The notes under the pieces: model-generated | The model's input: only the letters and a program-made list of their open reading frames with translations | Told to the model about the DNA's origin: nothing | Databases searched by the model: none | Part shown: piece after piece, positions 23,718 to 31,134 of the stretch | Position numbering within the stretch: the first letter of the stretch is position 1 | How the letters are laid out: the number at the start of each line of letters is the position of its first letter | DNA from: Foliimonas ilicis | GTDB lineage: Bacteria; Pseudomonadota; Alphaproteobacteria; Rhizobiales; Rhizobiaceae | Length of the DNA stretch: 31,134 bases | Reading direction: 5' to 3' | Assembly: GCF_039939195.1 (NCBI RefSeq) | Contig: NZ_JBDUUH010000020.1 | Coordinates: 1-31,134 of the forward strand | Made by a program: the position numbers and the translations under genes

Positions 23718-24277
23718 TAAACGCTGCCTTTCACATCGGACGAACGCTTCTCGCCAAAAGTTATTCCCGTCAGCTCAATCAGATTTTTTCTCGCCCGAGC
23801 GAGGCGGCTCATCACGGTCCCTATCGGAATCGCGAGAATCTCGGCCGCATCGCGATAGCTGAACTCCTCGACACAGACCAGCACCAGCACTTCGCGCTGC
23901 TCGTCCGGTAGCTTCTGGAGGGCGGCCGTGACCTCGGCAAGATCCATCCGGGCATGAGCGGCTGCCTCACCGGAGGGAATGGAGACGTTATGCGCCTCAT
24001 CGATATTGTCATGCGGACCCGCCGTCTTCAACCGGCGCAGGTGGTCAATCCAAAGATTGCGCAGGATGCGGAACATCCAGGCATCGAACCGGGTGTCTGG
24101 CGCAAAACTGTCGGCGGCGAGAATGGCGCGTTCGCAGGCCGCCTGCACCAGATCGTCGGCCAGCTCCCGGGACCGGCAAAGCGAGATCGCGAAGCGTCTG
24201 AGGTTCGGCAGAAAGGCCACCAGCCGTTCCGGCACCGTCGGCATGTCATTCGTCATCCGATTTCTTTGGCACGCCAT
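23717..24277 (-). CDS. ECF-type RNA polymerase sigma factor
   Basis: This sigma factor of up to 186 residues has region 2 at about 18-80 (SRELADDLVQAACERAIL, WMFRILRNLWIDHLRRL) and region 4 at about 112-165 (LQKLPDEQREVLVLVCVEEFSYRDAAEILAIPIGTVMSRLARARKNL). Start choice is open: ATG at 24277, 24256 or 24244; none has a strong ribosome binding site. It overlaps the anti-sigma gene by one base and is divergent from the protease gene. It is the obvious reader of the four GGAATA-N15-CGT promoters around it. No equally good copy of that promoter lies before its own start. Confidence 0.93.
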   Translation of the reverse strand: MACQRNRMTNDMPTVPERLVAFLPNLRRFAISLCRSRELADDLVQAACERAILAADSFAPDTRFDAWMFRILRNLWIDHLRRLKTAGPHDNIDEAHNVSIPSGEAAAHARMDLAEVTAALQKLPDEQREVLVLVCVEEFSYRDAAEILAIPIGTVMSRLARARKNLIELTGITFGEKRSSDVKGSV

Positions 24278-24304
24278 GGAATAAGCTGTCGAGTCAAACG
24301 TATC
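24278..24304 (+). promoter_or_regulatory. Candidate ECF promoter of the subtilisin-like protease gene
   Basis: GGAAT (24278-24282) is followed after exactly 16 bases by CGTATC (24299-24304), about 40 bases before the protease start. The sixth base is A as in the other three promoters. The -10 is CGTA rather than CGTT. The -35 element directly abuts the longest start of the divergent sigma gene. Confidence 0.7.
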
Positions 24305-24342
24305 TCAATGCTACGATCCACAGATCCCAATGGAGACTGACT

Positions 24343-25737
24343 ATGCCGAGCCACCTTGCAGCAGTATCCGGGCGCCTTTCCCTATTCATGGCCATGACGA
24401 TAGCCGGGGTGATCGCGCTGCCTGCCCCGCAAACGGGTTTTGCGCCTGGCATTGCTGTGGCATTCGCCGACGATGACGATGGCGGGGGCGATGATGGGGA
24501 TGACGATGGCGGCAGCCGTAGCGAGCGCGGCGGTCGCGGAGGCGAGTGGCGTCCCAATATCGGCGGGACCCTGCGCTCGCTGTTCCGCCGGCCATCGCGC
24601 GAGGTGCGGCGTGCGCCTGCCCGTCGTGCTGTCGCGGTGCCCGACCGCGCGCCGAACGAGATTGTCGCGACGGGTCTCGACGACAATGCCATTACCGAAC
24701 TGACACAGGACGGTTTCGTCATCGACGATCGGATCGAGATAGCGCTCATCGGCGGCGAAATGGTTCGCCTCACCGTTCCCCCGGGCATGACACTCGATGC
24801 GGCACGCGCTGCCGTCTCGACCATCCGTGCTTCGGCGACAGTGGACTTTAACCATTTTTACCAGCCGCAGGCCGCAGAAAAATCCACTTGCATGCGTGAA
24901 GACTGCGCGCTGTTGCGCCATATGGTCGGCTGGCCGAACGGCGATGCCGGTCACATAGCCTGCCTGAAGCCGCAGCGCATCGGCCTCATCGACACGGCGA
25001 TCAATGCCGAGCATGCGGTTCTGGCGAATGCCCGGCTGGAGGTTCTGGATCTTGGTGAAGGAATAGACGCACCTTCCGGCGAGCAGCACGGTACGGCGGT
25101 CGCCGCCCTTCTGGTCGGCGCGCCGGACAGCCGCGTGCCGGGCCTGCTGCCAGGCACTGAACTTGTCGCTGTCGATGCCTTTCAGCGCTTTCGCAAGTCC
25201 ACCGACATTGCCAATGTCTACGATCTCGTGCGTGCGCTCGACCTACTGATCGGACGGGACATCAAGGTCGTTAACCTAAGCCTGACCGGGCCGGAAAACC
25301 AGGTGTTGGAGCGGGCCGTGCGGGCAGCCGTCAGCCGCGGAACGATCCTCATCGCGGCGGCTGGCAATGACGGGCCGAATGCCAAGCCAGTCTATCCAGC
25401 AGCCTACCAGGATGTGATTGCCGTTACGGCGGTCGACAAGGCTCGCAACCCCTATCGCCGCGCGGTGCAGGGCGACCACATCGATATCGCAGCACCAGGC
25501 GTCGGCGTGTGGACTGCGGCCTCGATCTCTGGCGCCAGACAGAAAAGCGGCACTTCTTTCGCCGCCCCCTTTGTGACCGCCGCAGTCTCGATCCTGCTTG
25601 CCGCCAGGCCAGGCCTTTCGTTGGCCGAGGTAGAGGCGGAACTGATGAAATCCGCAGACGACATCGGCAAGCCCGGCAGGGACCCAATCTACGGATGGGG
25701 GCTTCTCAATGCGCGCAAACTCTGCCAACAAATATAG
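24343..25737 (+). CDS. Secreted S8 (subtilisin-like) serine protease
   Basis: This 464-residue protein has a signal peptide (about 1-42), then a low-complexity Asp/Gly stretch (43-68), an Arg-rich part, a probable inhibitory pro-region (about 100-170) and the subtilase domain. Catalytic residues are visible: Asp217 in GLIDTAIN, His249 in EQHGTAVA, Asn342 in AAAGNDGP and Ser405 in SGTSFAAPF. It is likely active outside the cytoplasm; no C-terminal anchor or autotransporter barrel is present. A GGAGA site lies 6 bases before the ATG. It is divergent from the ECF sigma gene, with a matching promoter in between. The substrate is unknown; the anti-sigma factor's outer domain and the Ser/Asn protein are candidates. 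Confidence 0.94.
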   Translation: MPSHLAAVSGRLSLFMAMTIAGVIALPAPQTGFAPGIAVAFADDDDGGGDDGDDDGGSRSERGGRGGEWRPNIGGTLRSLFRRPSREVRRAPARRAVAVPDRAPNEIVATGLDDNAITELTQDGFVIDDRIEIALIGGEMVRLTVPPGMTLDAARAAVSTIRASATVDFNHFYQPQAAEKSTCMREDCALLRHMVGWPNGDAGHIACLKPQRIGLIDTAINAEHAVLANARLEVLDLGEGIDAPSGEQHGTAVAALLVGAPDSRVPGLLPGTELVAVDAFQRFRKSTDIANVYDLVRALDLLIGRDIKVVNLSLTGPENQVLERAVRAAVSRGTILIAAAGNDGPNAKPVYPAAYQDVIAVTAVDKARNPYRRAVQGDHIDIAAPGVGVWTAASISGARQKSGTSFAAPFVTAAVSILLAARPGLSLAEVEAELMKSADDIGKPGRDPIYGWGLLNARKLCQQI

Positions 25738-25751
25738 AGATTCCGTACTAA

Positions 25752-26190
25752 GGGATGCTGATGGCCGTTATCCTGCCGCACGGCTTGCTGTTCAGAGGCG
25801 GGGCGGAGGAACGCATCCGCACGAAGCCCTTGAAGGACAGTCACATCGACACGGTCATCGGCCTTCCCGCGAACCTGTTCTATTCGACCGGCATGCCGGC
25901 CTGCATTCTTGTGCTGAAGAAATGTAAGAAACCGGATGACGTGCTCCTCATCAACGCAGCGGAGCACTTTGCGAAGGGCAAACGCCAGAACCAGCCCACG
26001 GACGAGCATATCGAGAAGATCATCGAGATATACCAGTTCTGCAAAGAGGAGGTCCGCTATTCCAAGCTCGTGAAGCATGGAGCGCATCGCTGAGGAGGGC
26101 TACAACCTCAACATCTTTCGCTACATTAGCACTGCCGTGGGCGAGGAAAACGACTTGCCAAGTCTTACTGTTAGACCGTGGCGGCTTTAA
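25752..26190 (+). pseudogene. hsdM: Type I restriction methyltransferase (HsdM) C-terminal remnant
   Basis: The translation from 25752 matches the end of type I DNA methyltransferase subunits: LPHGLLFRGGAEE, VIGLPANLFYSTGMPACILVLKK, then INAAEHFAKGKRQNQP. Near 26075 the frame shifts by one base and continues as ERIAEEGYNLNIFRYIS, the usual HsdM C-terminal signature, up to a stop at 26188. A stop codon at 25749 closes the frame upstream, so the SAM-binding and NPPF parts are missing. No hsdS or hsdR gene follows. It sits 15 bases behind the protease gene, marking a recombination boundary. Confidence 0.85.
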
Positions 26191-27338
26191 CCGCCTAAAA
26201 GATTGCGCATTGTGCGCATGAATACCCTCGATCCAATCGGGATTAGATCGTCCGGAAAATCATAATCTGGATTGTGCAACGCGGGGTGTCGCTCCCCTGC
26301 ACCCAGAAAAAACATCGCTGATGCTGCGTTGTGACCGAATACGCCAAAGTCTTCTGAAGCGCGCATCGGCAAATTGTCTTCGCTGTGCAGGATGCCCTCT
26401 TCATCGAGAGCTCGTCGAAGATGCTTCACGGCTTCCGGTTGGTTGACGCTGGCAACAAAGATCTCATGATAGTCGTATTGGGGTGAAAGACGATGGTCGG
26501 TGGCAATCTGTGTGACCAGTGCTTCGGCTGAGGCGCATAAATTTGCCATGTGGTCGTCGCGCCGGGTACGCAGTGTCGCCCAGACCTCCGCAACGCCGGG
26601 TGCAATGCCGAAGACAGCTTCGCCCATCGTGACATGGGTAACGGTGACCATGCCGAAATCGTCGTTGGCAAACGTTCCATTCCCAAGTTCAGTTAGCATT
26701 GGCATCAACCGGCTCACTGCCAACATTGGCGATATACCAGTTTCCGGCATGGACGAATGCGCGGTCTTTCCGTTCAAAACGATGCGCATGCCGCGTGAAG
26801 CACAGTTCACCACGCCAGTTTTGAGGCGCACCTCGCCGAATGGCACGCCTGGCAGATTATGTAATGAGAAAGCAAAATCTGGTGCGATCTCGCCGAAGCG
26901 CGGATCCGCTACGACACCAGCTGCGCCGTTGCCAGTTTCTTCCGCTGGCTGAAACATCAATACGACGCGGCCTCGCGCGGGCCTCTTACGCCCAAGCTGC
27001 CGGCCAAGCGCGGCAAGGATCGCGGTGTGCCCTTCATGGCCACACATATGCGACTTGCCCGGCACGAGTGAGGAGTGCGGCACGTCCGAAAGTTCGTGGA
27101 TCGGCAGCGCATCAAGTTCCGACCGGAACATAACCGTCGGCCCCGTCTTGCCGCTATCGTAGATTACTGCAACACCGTGCCCGCCCAGTCCAGTCAGAAC
27201 TTGGTCAGCTCCTGTATCCGCGAGGAAGTCGACGACTTCGCTCGCTGTAACCTCTTCTTCATTTGAAATCTCTGGATGCTGATGAAGCTTGCGCCGCCAT
27301 GCCGTAAGCTCGACAACATCTTGATTGGTCAGGGTCAC
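26187..27338 (-). CDS. M20-family metallopeptidase/amidohydrolase
   Basis: This 383-residue enzyme is of the aminoacylase/hippurate hydrolase type. Typical segments are WRRKLHQHPEIS at the start, SHMCGHEGHTA (metal ligands), FQPAEETGNGAAGV (catalytic and metal-binding Glu), GKTAHSSMPETGISP in the dimerisation domain and RASEDFGVF near the end. It would hydrolyse an N-acyl amino acid in the cytoplasm. The start is taken as GTG at 27338, which has a GGAG site 7 bases before it; a TTG at 27362 is an alternative. It is intact and overlaps the stop of the HsdM relic by a few bases in convergent orientation. Confidence 0.93.
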   Translation of the reverse strand: MTLTNQDVVELTAWRRKLHQHPEISNEEEVTASEVVDFLADTGADQVLTGLGGHGVAVIYDSGKTGPTVMFRSELDALPIHELSDVPHSSLVPGKSHMCGHEGHTAILAALGRQLGRKRPARGRVVLMFQPAEETGNGAAGVVADPRFGEIAPDFAFSLHNLPGVPFGEVRLKTGVVNCASRGMRIVLNGKTAHSSMPETGISPMLAVSRLMPMLTELGNGTFANDDFGMVTVTHVTMGEAVFGIAPGVAEVWATLRTRRDDHMANLCASAEALVTQIATDHRLSPQYDYHEIFVASVNQPEAVKHLRRALDEEGILHSEDNLPMRASEDFGVFGHNAASAMFFLGAGERHPALHNPDYDFPDDLIPIGSRVFMRTMRNLLGG

Positions 27339-27362
27339 GTTATATCTCCGGGCGTGCAACAA

Positions 27363-27868
27363 TCTTTATAACATGCGCGATTTTCATGGCCATCGCTGGA
27401 ACCTCCAACCTATCGCCGTTTCAGGGATAGCGTCGATGGCAAAGCGATCTATGGGCTTCGCACCGCCCGTGATGATCATCGGTATCTGAATCCTATAGCG
27501 TTGCAAAATCCGACATCGTGCCCAAGGTAGAAAATCGCTTGCACAAAGCCTGGAACAATCGGGCGGTACCTAACATGTGCCGAGTACGCGTACTGAACAA
27601 CCCGCACGCGTTTGAAACGTCACGGATCGTCCCCTGCTCTTAAGGGCGGCCTGCCCTGCCCGAGGAACCGCTCTCTGAGCCGGGTAACCTTGGAGAGTAC
27701 TGCGTTTCCATCACGTCGAAGGAGCTCCATGCGCTAGAACTCGCAAGCCCTTGGCCCTACCCTCCAAATAGATCGTAATTGCCATTGCTCAAGCCAGAGC
27801 TCCCGCCCCCATGGCGTCTCAAAGCCGGAAAAGATCTAACAGCAATCATCTGCGCATGTTCCTGTCGG
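27363..27868. other. Gap of about 500 bases without a recognised gene
   Basis: At 27375-27540 two forward frames stay open for 40-55 codons and one has gene-like codon use, but neither resembles a family I know and neither has a good start. The rest is stop-rich or a shadow of the secreted-protein gene. It may be decayed coding DNA. Confidence 0.4.
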
Positions 27869-28309
27869 TCAATCATCGCCCGCGACTGTTTCGGCAAAAC
27901 ACCTGGCGAGCTTTTCAGGTGCACCGAGCTTCCTGGCCCAGCGTACCAGTTCGGGTTTTTCCGACGGCTCGGCGTAGCCGCCCCAAACATCACGATACTG
28001 CTTCTTTCCGTGGACTGCCTGGAAGAACATCACGCCGTCCTCGGCGATGGGTATCGAGACATAGGCAGCGCTCCAGTCGCCACTTTCCATAATAGCTTGG
28101 AACTCTACCTGCGCCGGCTTGACCTTGTTCTCTACCGCCGCGGCGACCAAGGGAGCATATGCCTGCTCGTGGGCTTTCGTCAGCTCAACCTGCACGCCCT
28201 CGCAAGCCTTGATCGCAGCGAAAGCGGGCGCGAGCATCATCCCCAGTCCCGCAAGACCGCCCAGACCTATTGTTGTCCGTCGCCGGGCTACACTGTTAAA
28301 TACAACCAT
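27869..28309 (-). CDS. Secreted protein of unknown function
   Basis: This 146-residue protein starts MVVFNSVARRRTTIGLGG, a Tat-like or long Sec signal with cleavage near APAFAA (about residue 31). The mature part contains two Cys (KACEGV and ARCFAE), a helical VELTKAHEQAYAPLVAAAVENK and a DVWGGYAEPSEKPELVRWARKLG segment. I do not recognise the family. A strong AAGGAGA site lies 9 bases before the ATG. A long forward frame overlaps it, but the signal peptide and ribosome binding site favour this strand. It is 27 bases behind the frameshifted Cys/Asp repeat gene, so the two were probably one operon. Confidence 0.75.
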   Translation of the reverse strand: MVVFNSVARRRTTIGLGGLAGLGMMLAPAFAAIKACEGVQVELTKAHEQAYAPLVAAAVENKVKPAQVEFQAIMESGDWSAAYVSIPIAEDGVMFFQAVHGKKQYRDVWGGYAEPSEKPELVRWARKLGAPEKLARCFAETVAGDD

Positions 28310-28336
28310 GATTTGGTTATTCTCCTTATTGGGCGT

Positions 28337-28778
28337 TTACGAGTCGTCGTCATCGGGGTTATCGACCTCGCAGCTGACACCGTGACAGCCTTGGTAGTTG
28401 CCTTGCGTATCGAAGTTGGGATTGCCGTCTTTGTCAATTGCGGCCAGTCACCGATGCTTTGATCCCCATTGTCGTCATCAAGAGCGTCGACTTTACACCC
28501 TATTCCGTGACAGCCTATATAATAGCGGTCGCGCATTTCGAAGTTGGGATTGCCGTTCCCGTCATATTGGGGTCTGTTGTCAATGCTTTGATCGTCGGTG
28601 GTGCAACCGGTGAGGACGATTCGCTCATTGAAATCCAGCTTATCACCTGCGACACCCCTCGTTTCCGGCGTGGACTGATCGGGCTCAAGGCTGTCCTGGG
28701 CAAGCGAAACATGGTCGCCCTGCTTCTCGATAATACAGGGAAAGCAACAACAGCGAGGAAGTCGAAGGAATCTCGCAT
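28337..28778 (-). pseudogene. Secreted Cys/Asp repeat protein, apparently frameshifted twice
   Basis: Reading the minus strand across all three frames restores one protein. It starts at the ATG at 28778 with a hydrophobic leader (FDFLAVVAFPVL). After a frame change it runs through SLAQDSLEPDQSTPE and LTGCTTDDQSID, then two tandem units of about 40 residues. Unit one has NGNPNF, YIGCHGIGC and VDALDDD. Unit two, after a second one-base shift near 28440, has DGNPNF, YQGCHGVSC and VDNPDDDDS before the stop at 28337. The two units align closely, which is strong evidence that these frames belong together. The family is unknown. It could be a real pseudogene or reflect sequencing errors. Confidence 0.65.
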
Positions 28779-29048
28779 GGCGTGATCCGTGTTGAAATGT
28801 CGCTCCAGGATTACGGGGCGGTGCGCCGGCGCATCGAGGTCAGCAAGATGCGCGGCGTACTGATAAGCGATGGTTACCAGAAGGAAGGGCATGATTGGGA
28901 TCGCTGTATGCGAACGGCGCAAGGACTATACCTTTTCAGCCCCGAAGTCTCGCGTCGAAGGGGCTTCGGCTCGCTTTGTAAGCTCCGCATTCCAATGTCG
29001 CCTAAAACCAGCGACCCAACCGCTAACCGACCAACATGGTCCTAGAAC
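28779..29048. other. Gap without a recognised gene
   Basis: The reverse frame upstream of the Cys/Asp repeat gene stays open to 28922 and a forward frame covers 28782-29045. Neither shows recognisable motifs or a convincing ribosome binding site. Confidence 0.35.
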
Positions 29049-29456
29049 ATGGAAAATCGAATAACCTTGATCACGCTCGGGGTTGCCGATCTCGACAGAT
29101 CGATCCGGTTTTATGAGGATGGATTGAAACTGCCGCGGCACGCTTTTGATGGCGACAAGATCGCCTTCTTTCGCCTCCAGGCCAATCAGATGCTAGCGCT
29201 CTTTCCCATTGATGCGCTGGCGGACGACGCTTGCCTGCCACGGCCAACTGACGACAGCGCGTTCCGCGGCATCACCCTCGCACACAATGTCGGCTCCAAG
29301 GATCAGGTTGACACCATTCTGGAAGAGGCCCGCACCGCCGGTGCGCGAGTACTAAAGCCTGGGCAGGAGCCTCCCTGGGGCGGCTGGTCGGCATATTTCT
29401 CCGATCCAGACAATCATGTCTGGGAACTCGCTTGGCAGCCCAACCTGCCGTTTTAG
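29049..29456 (+). CDS. VOC-family (glyoxalase/bleomycin resistance-like) protein
   Basis: This 135-residue protein has the vicinal oxygen chelate pattern: ITLGVADLDRSIRFYEDGLKLP at the start and WGGWSAYFSDPDNHVWELAWQP at the end, the second carrying the typical metal-ligand Glu in WEL. These small enzymes act on varied substrates, including toxins and dicarbonyls; which one cannot be told. Length is normal. The ribosome binding site is weak. It stands alone between decayed regions. Confidence 0.9.
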   Translation: MENRITLITLGVADLDRSIRFYEDGLKLPRHAFDGDKIAFFRLQANQMLALFPIDALADDACLPRPTDDSAFRGITLAHNVGSKDQVDTILEEARTAGARVLKPGQEPPWGGWSAYFSDPDNHVWELAWQPNLPF

Positions 29457-29615
29457 CGACAAGGCAAATGACTGCGCTATATTTCAGCGGATGATGACTG
29501 GGTGGCTGTTTGGCGTAGAAAGAGACTGGCACGTTCTGGACTCCTACTATGAATAGCGGCCATTTTCGAAAGCCGTTGTTTAGGGCGGGATTGACGAGCG
29601 TATAAGATAAGGACG

Positions 29616-29720
29616 ATGAAACCTGAATTCATAACCAGCATCTATCGACGGTATCGGCTCGCTTTTCTTGACGCCGCTACCGCGCTCGTCGCCCCTGAGC
29701 GTCGTCCCTTGCGCCTATGA
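29616..29720 (+). CDS. Possible small ORF, 34 residues
   Basis: An ATG at 29616 with an AAGGA site just before it opens a 34-codon frame starting MKPEFITSIYRRYRLAFLDA and ending in a basic tail before a stop at 29718. Codon use is gene-like. It may be the truncated start of a lost gene. No family is recognised. Confidence 0.3.
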   Translation: MKPEFITSIYRRYRLAFLDAATALVAPERRPLRL

Positions 29721-29841
29721 TGTCTGTCTTTCCGTAGCTGCGAGCGTTGCTTCTGGCAGGCAAGTGAACCAGTGTGCAGCAGGTTCGTTAGCTATTATTG
29801 CAGTCCCGCCACACTTCATTTGCTCCGAAGAAGGTTTAACA

Positions 29842-30660
29842 ATGCTGATCCGTTACGGCTATGAGATCACTCTGACTTGTCAATATCCGACCGCCTTGGT
29901 CTGCCTGCTATCGATCCACGAGGATCGCACCGCAGATTTGGTGGTTCCGGAAACCGTAGCCACGACGCCCAATGTATCTACATCAAATTACCACGATCTT
30001 TTTGACAACAAATGCCTTCGCCTTGTCGCACCCGTAGGAGACCTTTCAATCTGGGGCGATGCCACGATCAGGGATAGCGGCCAATTGGATCGAGCGGTGC
30101 CGGAAGCTCGGGAATACTCGGTGCCCGAGCTACCTGATGATTGCCTATTATATCTTATGGGCAGCCGCTATTGCGAAACTGATCGTTTGAGCCAGACAGC
30201 ATGGGACATGTTCGGCACCACATCACCTGGCTGGGGAAGAGTGCAGGCGATCTGTGACTTCGTTCACAACCACCTCAAGTTCGACTACATGCAGGCAAGA
30301 TCGACGCGAACGGCATTCGAAGCTTTTAATGAGCGTATCGGCGTGTGCCGTGATTTTGCACATCTCGCAGTCACATTCTGCCGATGCCTCAACATCCCGG
30401 CGCGTTACGTCAACGGTCATCTCGGCGACATCGGCGTCCAAGTTATCGATCCAATGGATTTCAGCGCGTGGATGGAGGTTTATCTCGATGGCGAGTGGCA
30501 TACCTTCGATCCGCGCAATAACATGCCGCGAATTGGCCGGATCGTGATTTCAAGGGGACGCGACGCAGCAGACATTCCACTTATCAACTCGTTCGGCCCC
30601 CATGTCCTAAAATCATTCCGGGTATGGACCTACGAAGTGCCGGACCCAGTCGGCCTTTGA
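29842..30660 (+). CDS. Transglutaminase-like cysteine protease family protein
   Basis: This 272-residue protein has an N-terminal beta-rich domain (about 1-90) and a transglutaminase-core domain. The nucleophile is Cys169 in GVCRDFAHLAVTFCR, and the Asp is in HTFDPRNN at about 223. The position that usually holds the catalytic His is Ser208 (DFSAW in place of the more common HAW). I think this occurs in a rhizobial subfamily, but am not certain. No signal peptide is seen. The start is the ATG at 29842 with an AAGG site; the frame is open further upstream. Such proteins are usually peptidases or transferases acting on peptides. Confidence 0.88.
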   Translation: MLIRYGYEITLTCQYPTALVCLLSIHEDRTADLVVPETVATTPNVSTSNYHDLFDNKCLRLVAPVGDLSIWGDATIRDSGQLDRAVPEAREYSVPELPDDCLLYLMGSRYCETDRLSQTAWDMFGTTSPGWGRVQAICDFVHNHLKFDYMQARSTRTAFEAFNERIGVCRDFAHLAVTFCRCLNIPARYVNGHLGDIGVQVIDPMDFSAWMEVYLDGEWHTFDPRNNMPRIGRIVISRGRDAADIPLINSFGPHVLKSFRVWTYEVPDPVGL

Positions 30661-31023
30661 TATTATGCGGTACGAACCGATTTCCCAGGATGCAGCTTCC
30701 ACGCGCATTCCGTCAGCCTCAAAACGTGCAATGAGTGATGCGCTGACCGTGGTTTGAACTACTAGCACGTCGATCTTGCTACAATCGGCAACCTTGTAAG
30801 GCGCGACCGTGCCAATTTTGTCCGTGGTGGCTGGCACGACAATTCGACCGCTTTGCTCAATCATGCAGCGCTTCAGCTCGGCTTCTTCAGCATCCAGAGA
30901 TGTAATGCCGATCTCACTGTCTATACCGCATGTGCCGAGCACGAAAACATCAGCGTACACTCGCTGGGCATCTCTGATTGTCTGCCCGCCAAGACATGAT
31001 CTTCTGAGCCAAGCGTGACACAC
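30613..31023 (-). pseudogene. DeoR-family regulator fragment (effector domain only)
   Basis: The translation shows the DeoR C-terminal sensor domain: ADVFVLGTCGIDSEIGITSLDAEEAELKRCMI, then a phosphosugar-binding-like stretch and KIDVLVVQT. The N-terminal DeoR helix-turn-helix is missing. The frame is closed by a TGA about 60-70 bases upstream of the GTG at 31023, still inside the window, so the gene is truncated or frameshifted. Its end overlaps the end of the transglutaminase-like gene by 48 bases on the other strand, and the last roughly 25 residues are not typical of the family, so the original stop may be lost. Confidence 0.75.
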
Positions 31024-31134
31024 ATGATCTCTTATTCGTTTTGAAGACCCGTCGGATTGGTCCGGAGGTCAGCAGACATTAATCTTAATCGCCTTTTCCA
31101 TCGCCAGCGGCCCTACTCATGCCGCTGACTTAAC

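Noticed and set aside
24278..24343. A GGAAT-type promoter for the sigma gene itself on the minus strand
   Set aside because: The nearest sequence, GGATC with CGTTTG, has spacing of 14 or 22 bases, not 16, so autoregulation is not supported by sequence.
26180..26195. GGCGG/CCGCC hairpin as a terminator
   Set aside because: The stem has 5 bp and is followed by a weak T/A run; it also overlaps the end of the M20 gene. It is too weak to call.
27779..28462. Long forward frame of 227 codons
   Set aside because: It shows no recognisable domain and covers the minus-strand secreted protein, which has a signal peptide and a strong ribosome binding site.

Overview
The window looks like accessory DNA of an alphaproteobacterium of the order Hyphomicrobiales (Rhizobium/Agrobacterium/Ochrobactrum type). 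This is inferred from moderate-to-high GC, the style of the proteins and the alphaproteobacterial ECF promoters. No rRNA or tRNA gene, CRISPR array or replication origin was seen. The region is a mosaic: intact operons alternate with gene relics, most of them truncated or frameshifted.

Layout. 267-1520 is an AAA+/DUF4143 ATPase. 1606-4383 is a small metabolic module: an AraC-type regulator divergent from an SDR oxidoreductase and an alpha/beta hydrolase, with a perfect 10-bp inverted repeat between them. 4477-4740 is a collapsed DUF899 gene. 4988-5536 is a ParDE toxin-antitoxin pair. 5744-14260, all on the minus strand, is a complete hydroxamate-type siderophore uptake locus: FecI-type sigma, FecR, TonB-dependent receptor with an STN signalling domain, then binding protein, double permease, FhuF-type reductase and ATPase, most of them overlapping. 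14838-15296 is a glutathione synthetase relic. 15881-18165 holds an alpha/beta-hydrolase-LuxR fusion followed by a SAM methyltransferase. 18230-18655 holds relics of a beta-lactamase-fold protein and an IS6-type transposase.

18722-25737 is the most interesting part. An ECF sigma factor and a membrane anti-sigma factor (22977-24277) sit among five other genes: a secreted subtilisin-like protease, a DUF6065-like protein, a secreted protein made largely of Ser/Asn, a DASS/SLC13 transporter and a glycerate kinase. By eye, four promoters share GGAATA-N15-CGT(T/A), all with identical spacing, and lie 32-45 bases from the starts of the protease, the DUF6065-like gene, the Ser/Asn gene (with the transporter as its second gene) and the glycerate kinase. 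This looks like a self-contained single-sigma regulon in about 7 kb, bordered by an IS relic on one side and a restriction-modification gene relic on the other.

25752-31134 is a decaying tail: an HsdM fragment, an intact M20 peptidase, a secreted protein next to a frameshifted Cys/Asp repeat protein, a VOC protein, a transglutaminase-like protein and a DeoR fragment at the end. All functions are read from sequence alone; no database search was run.
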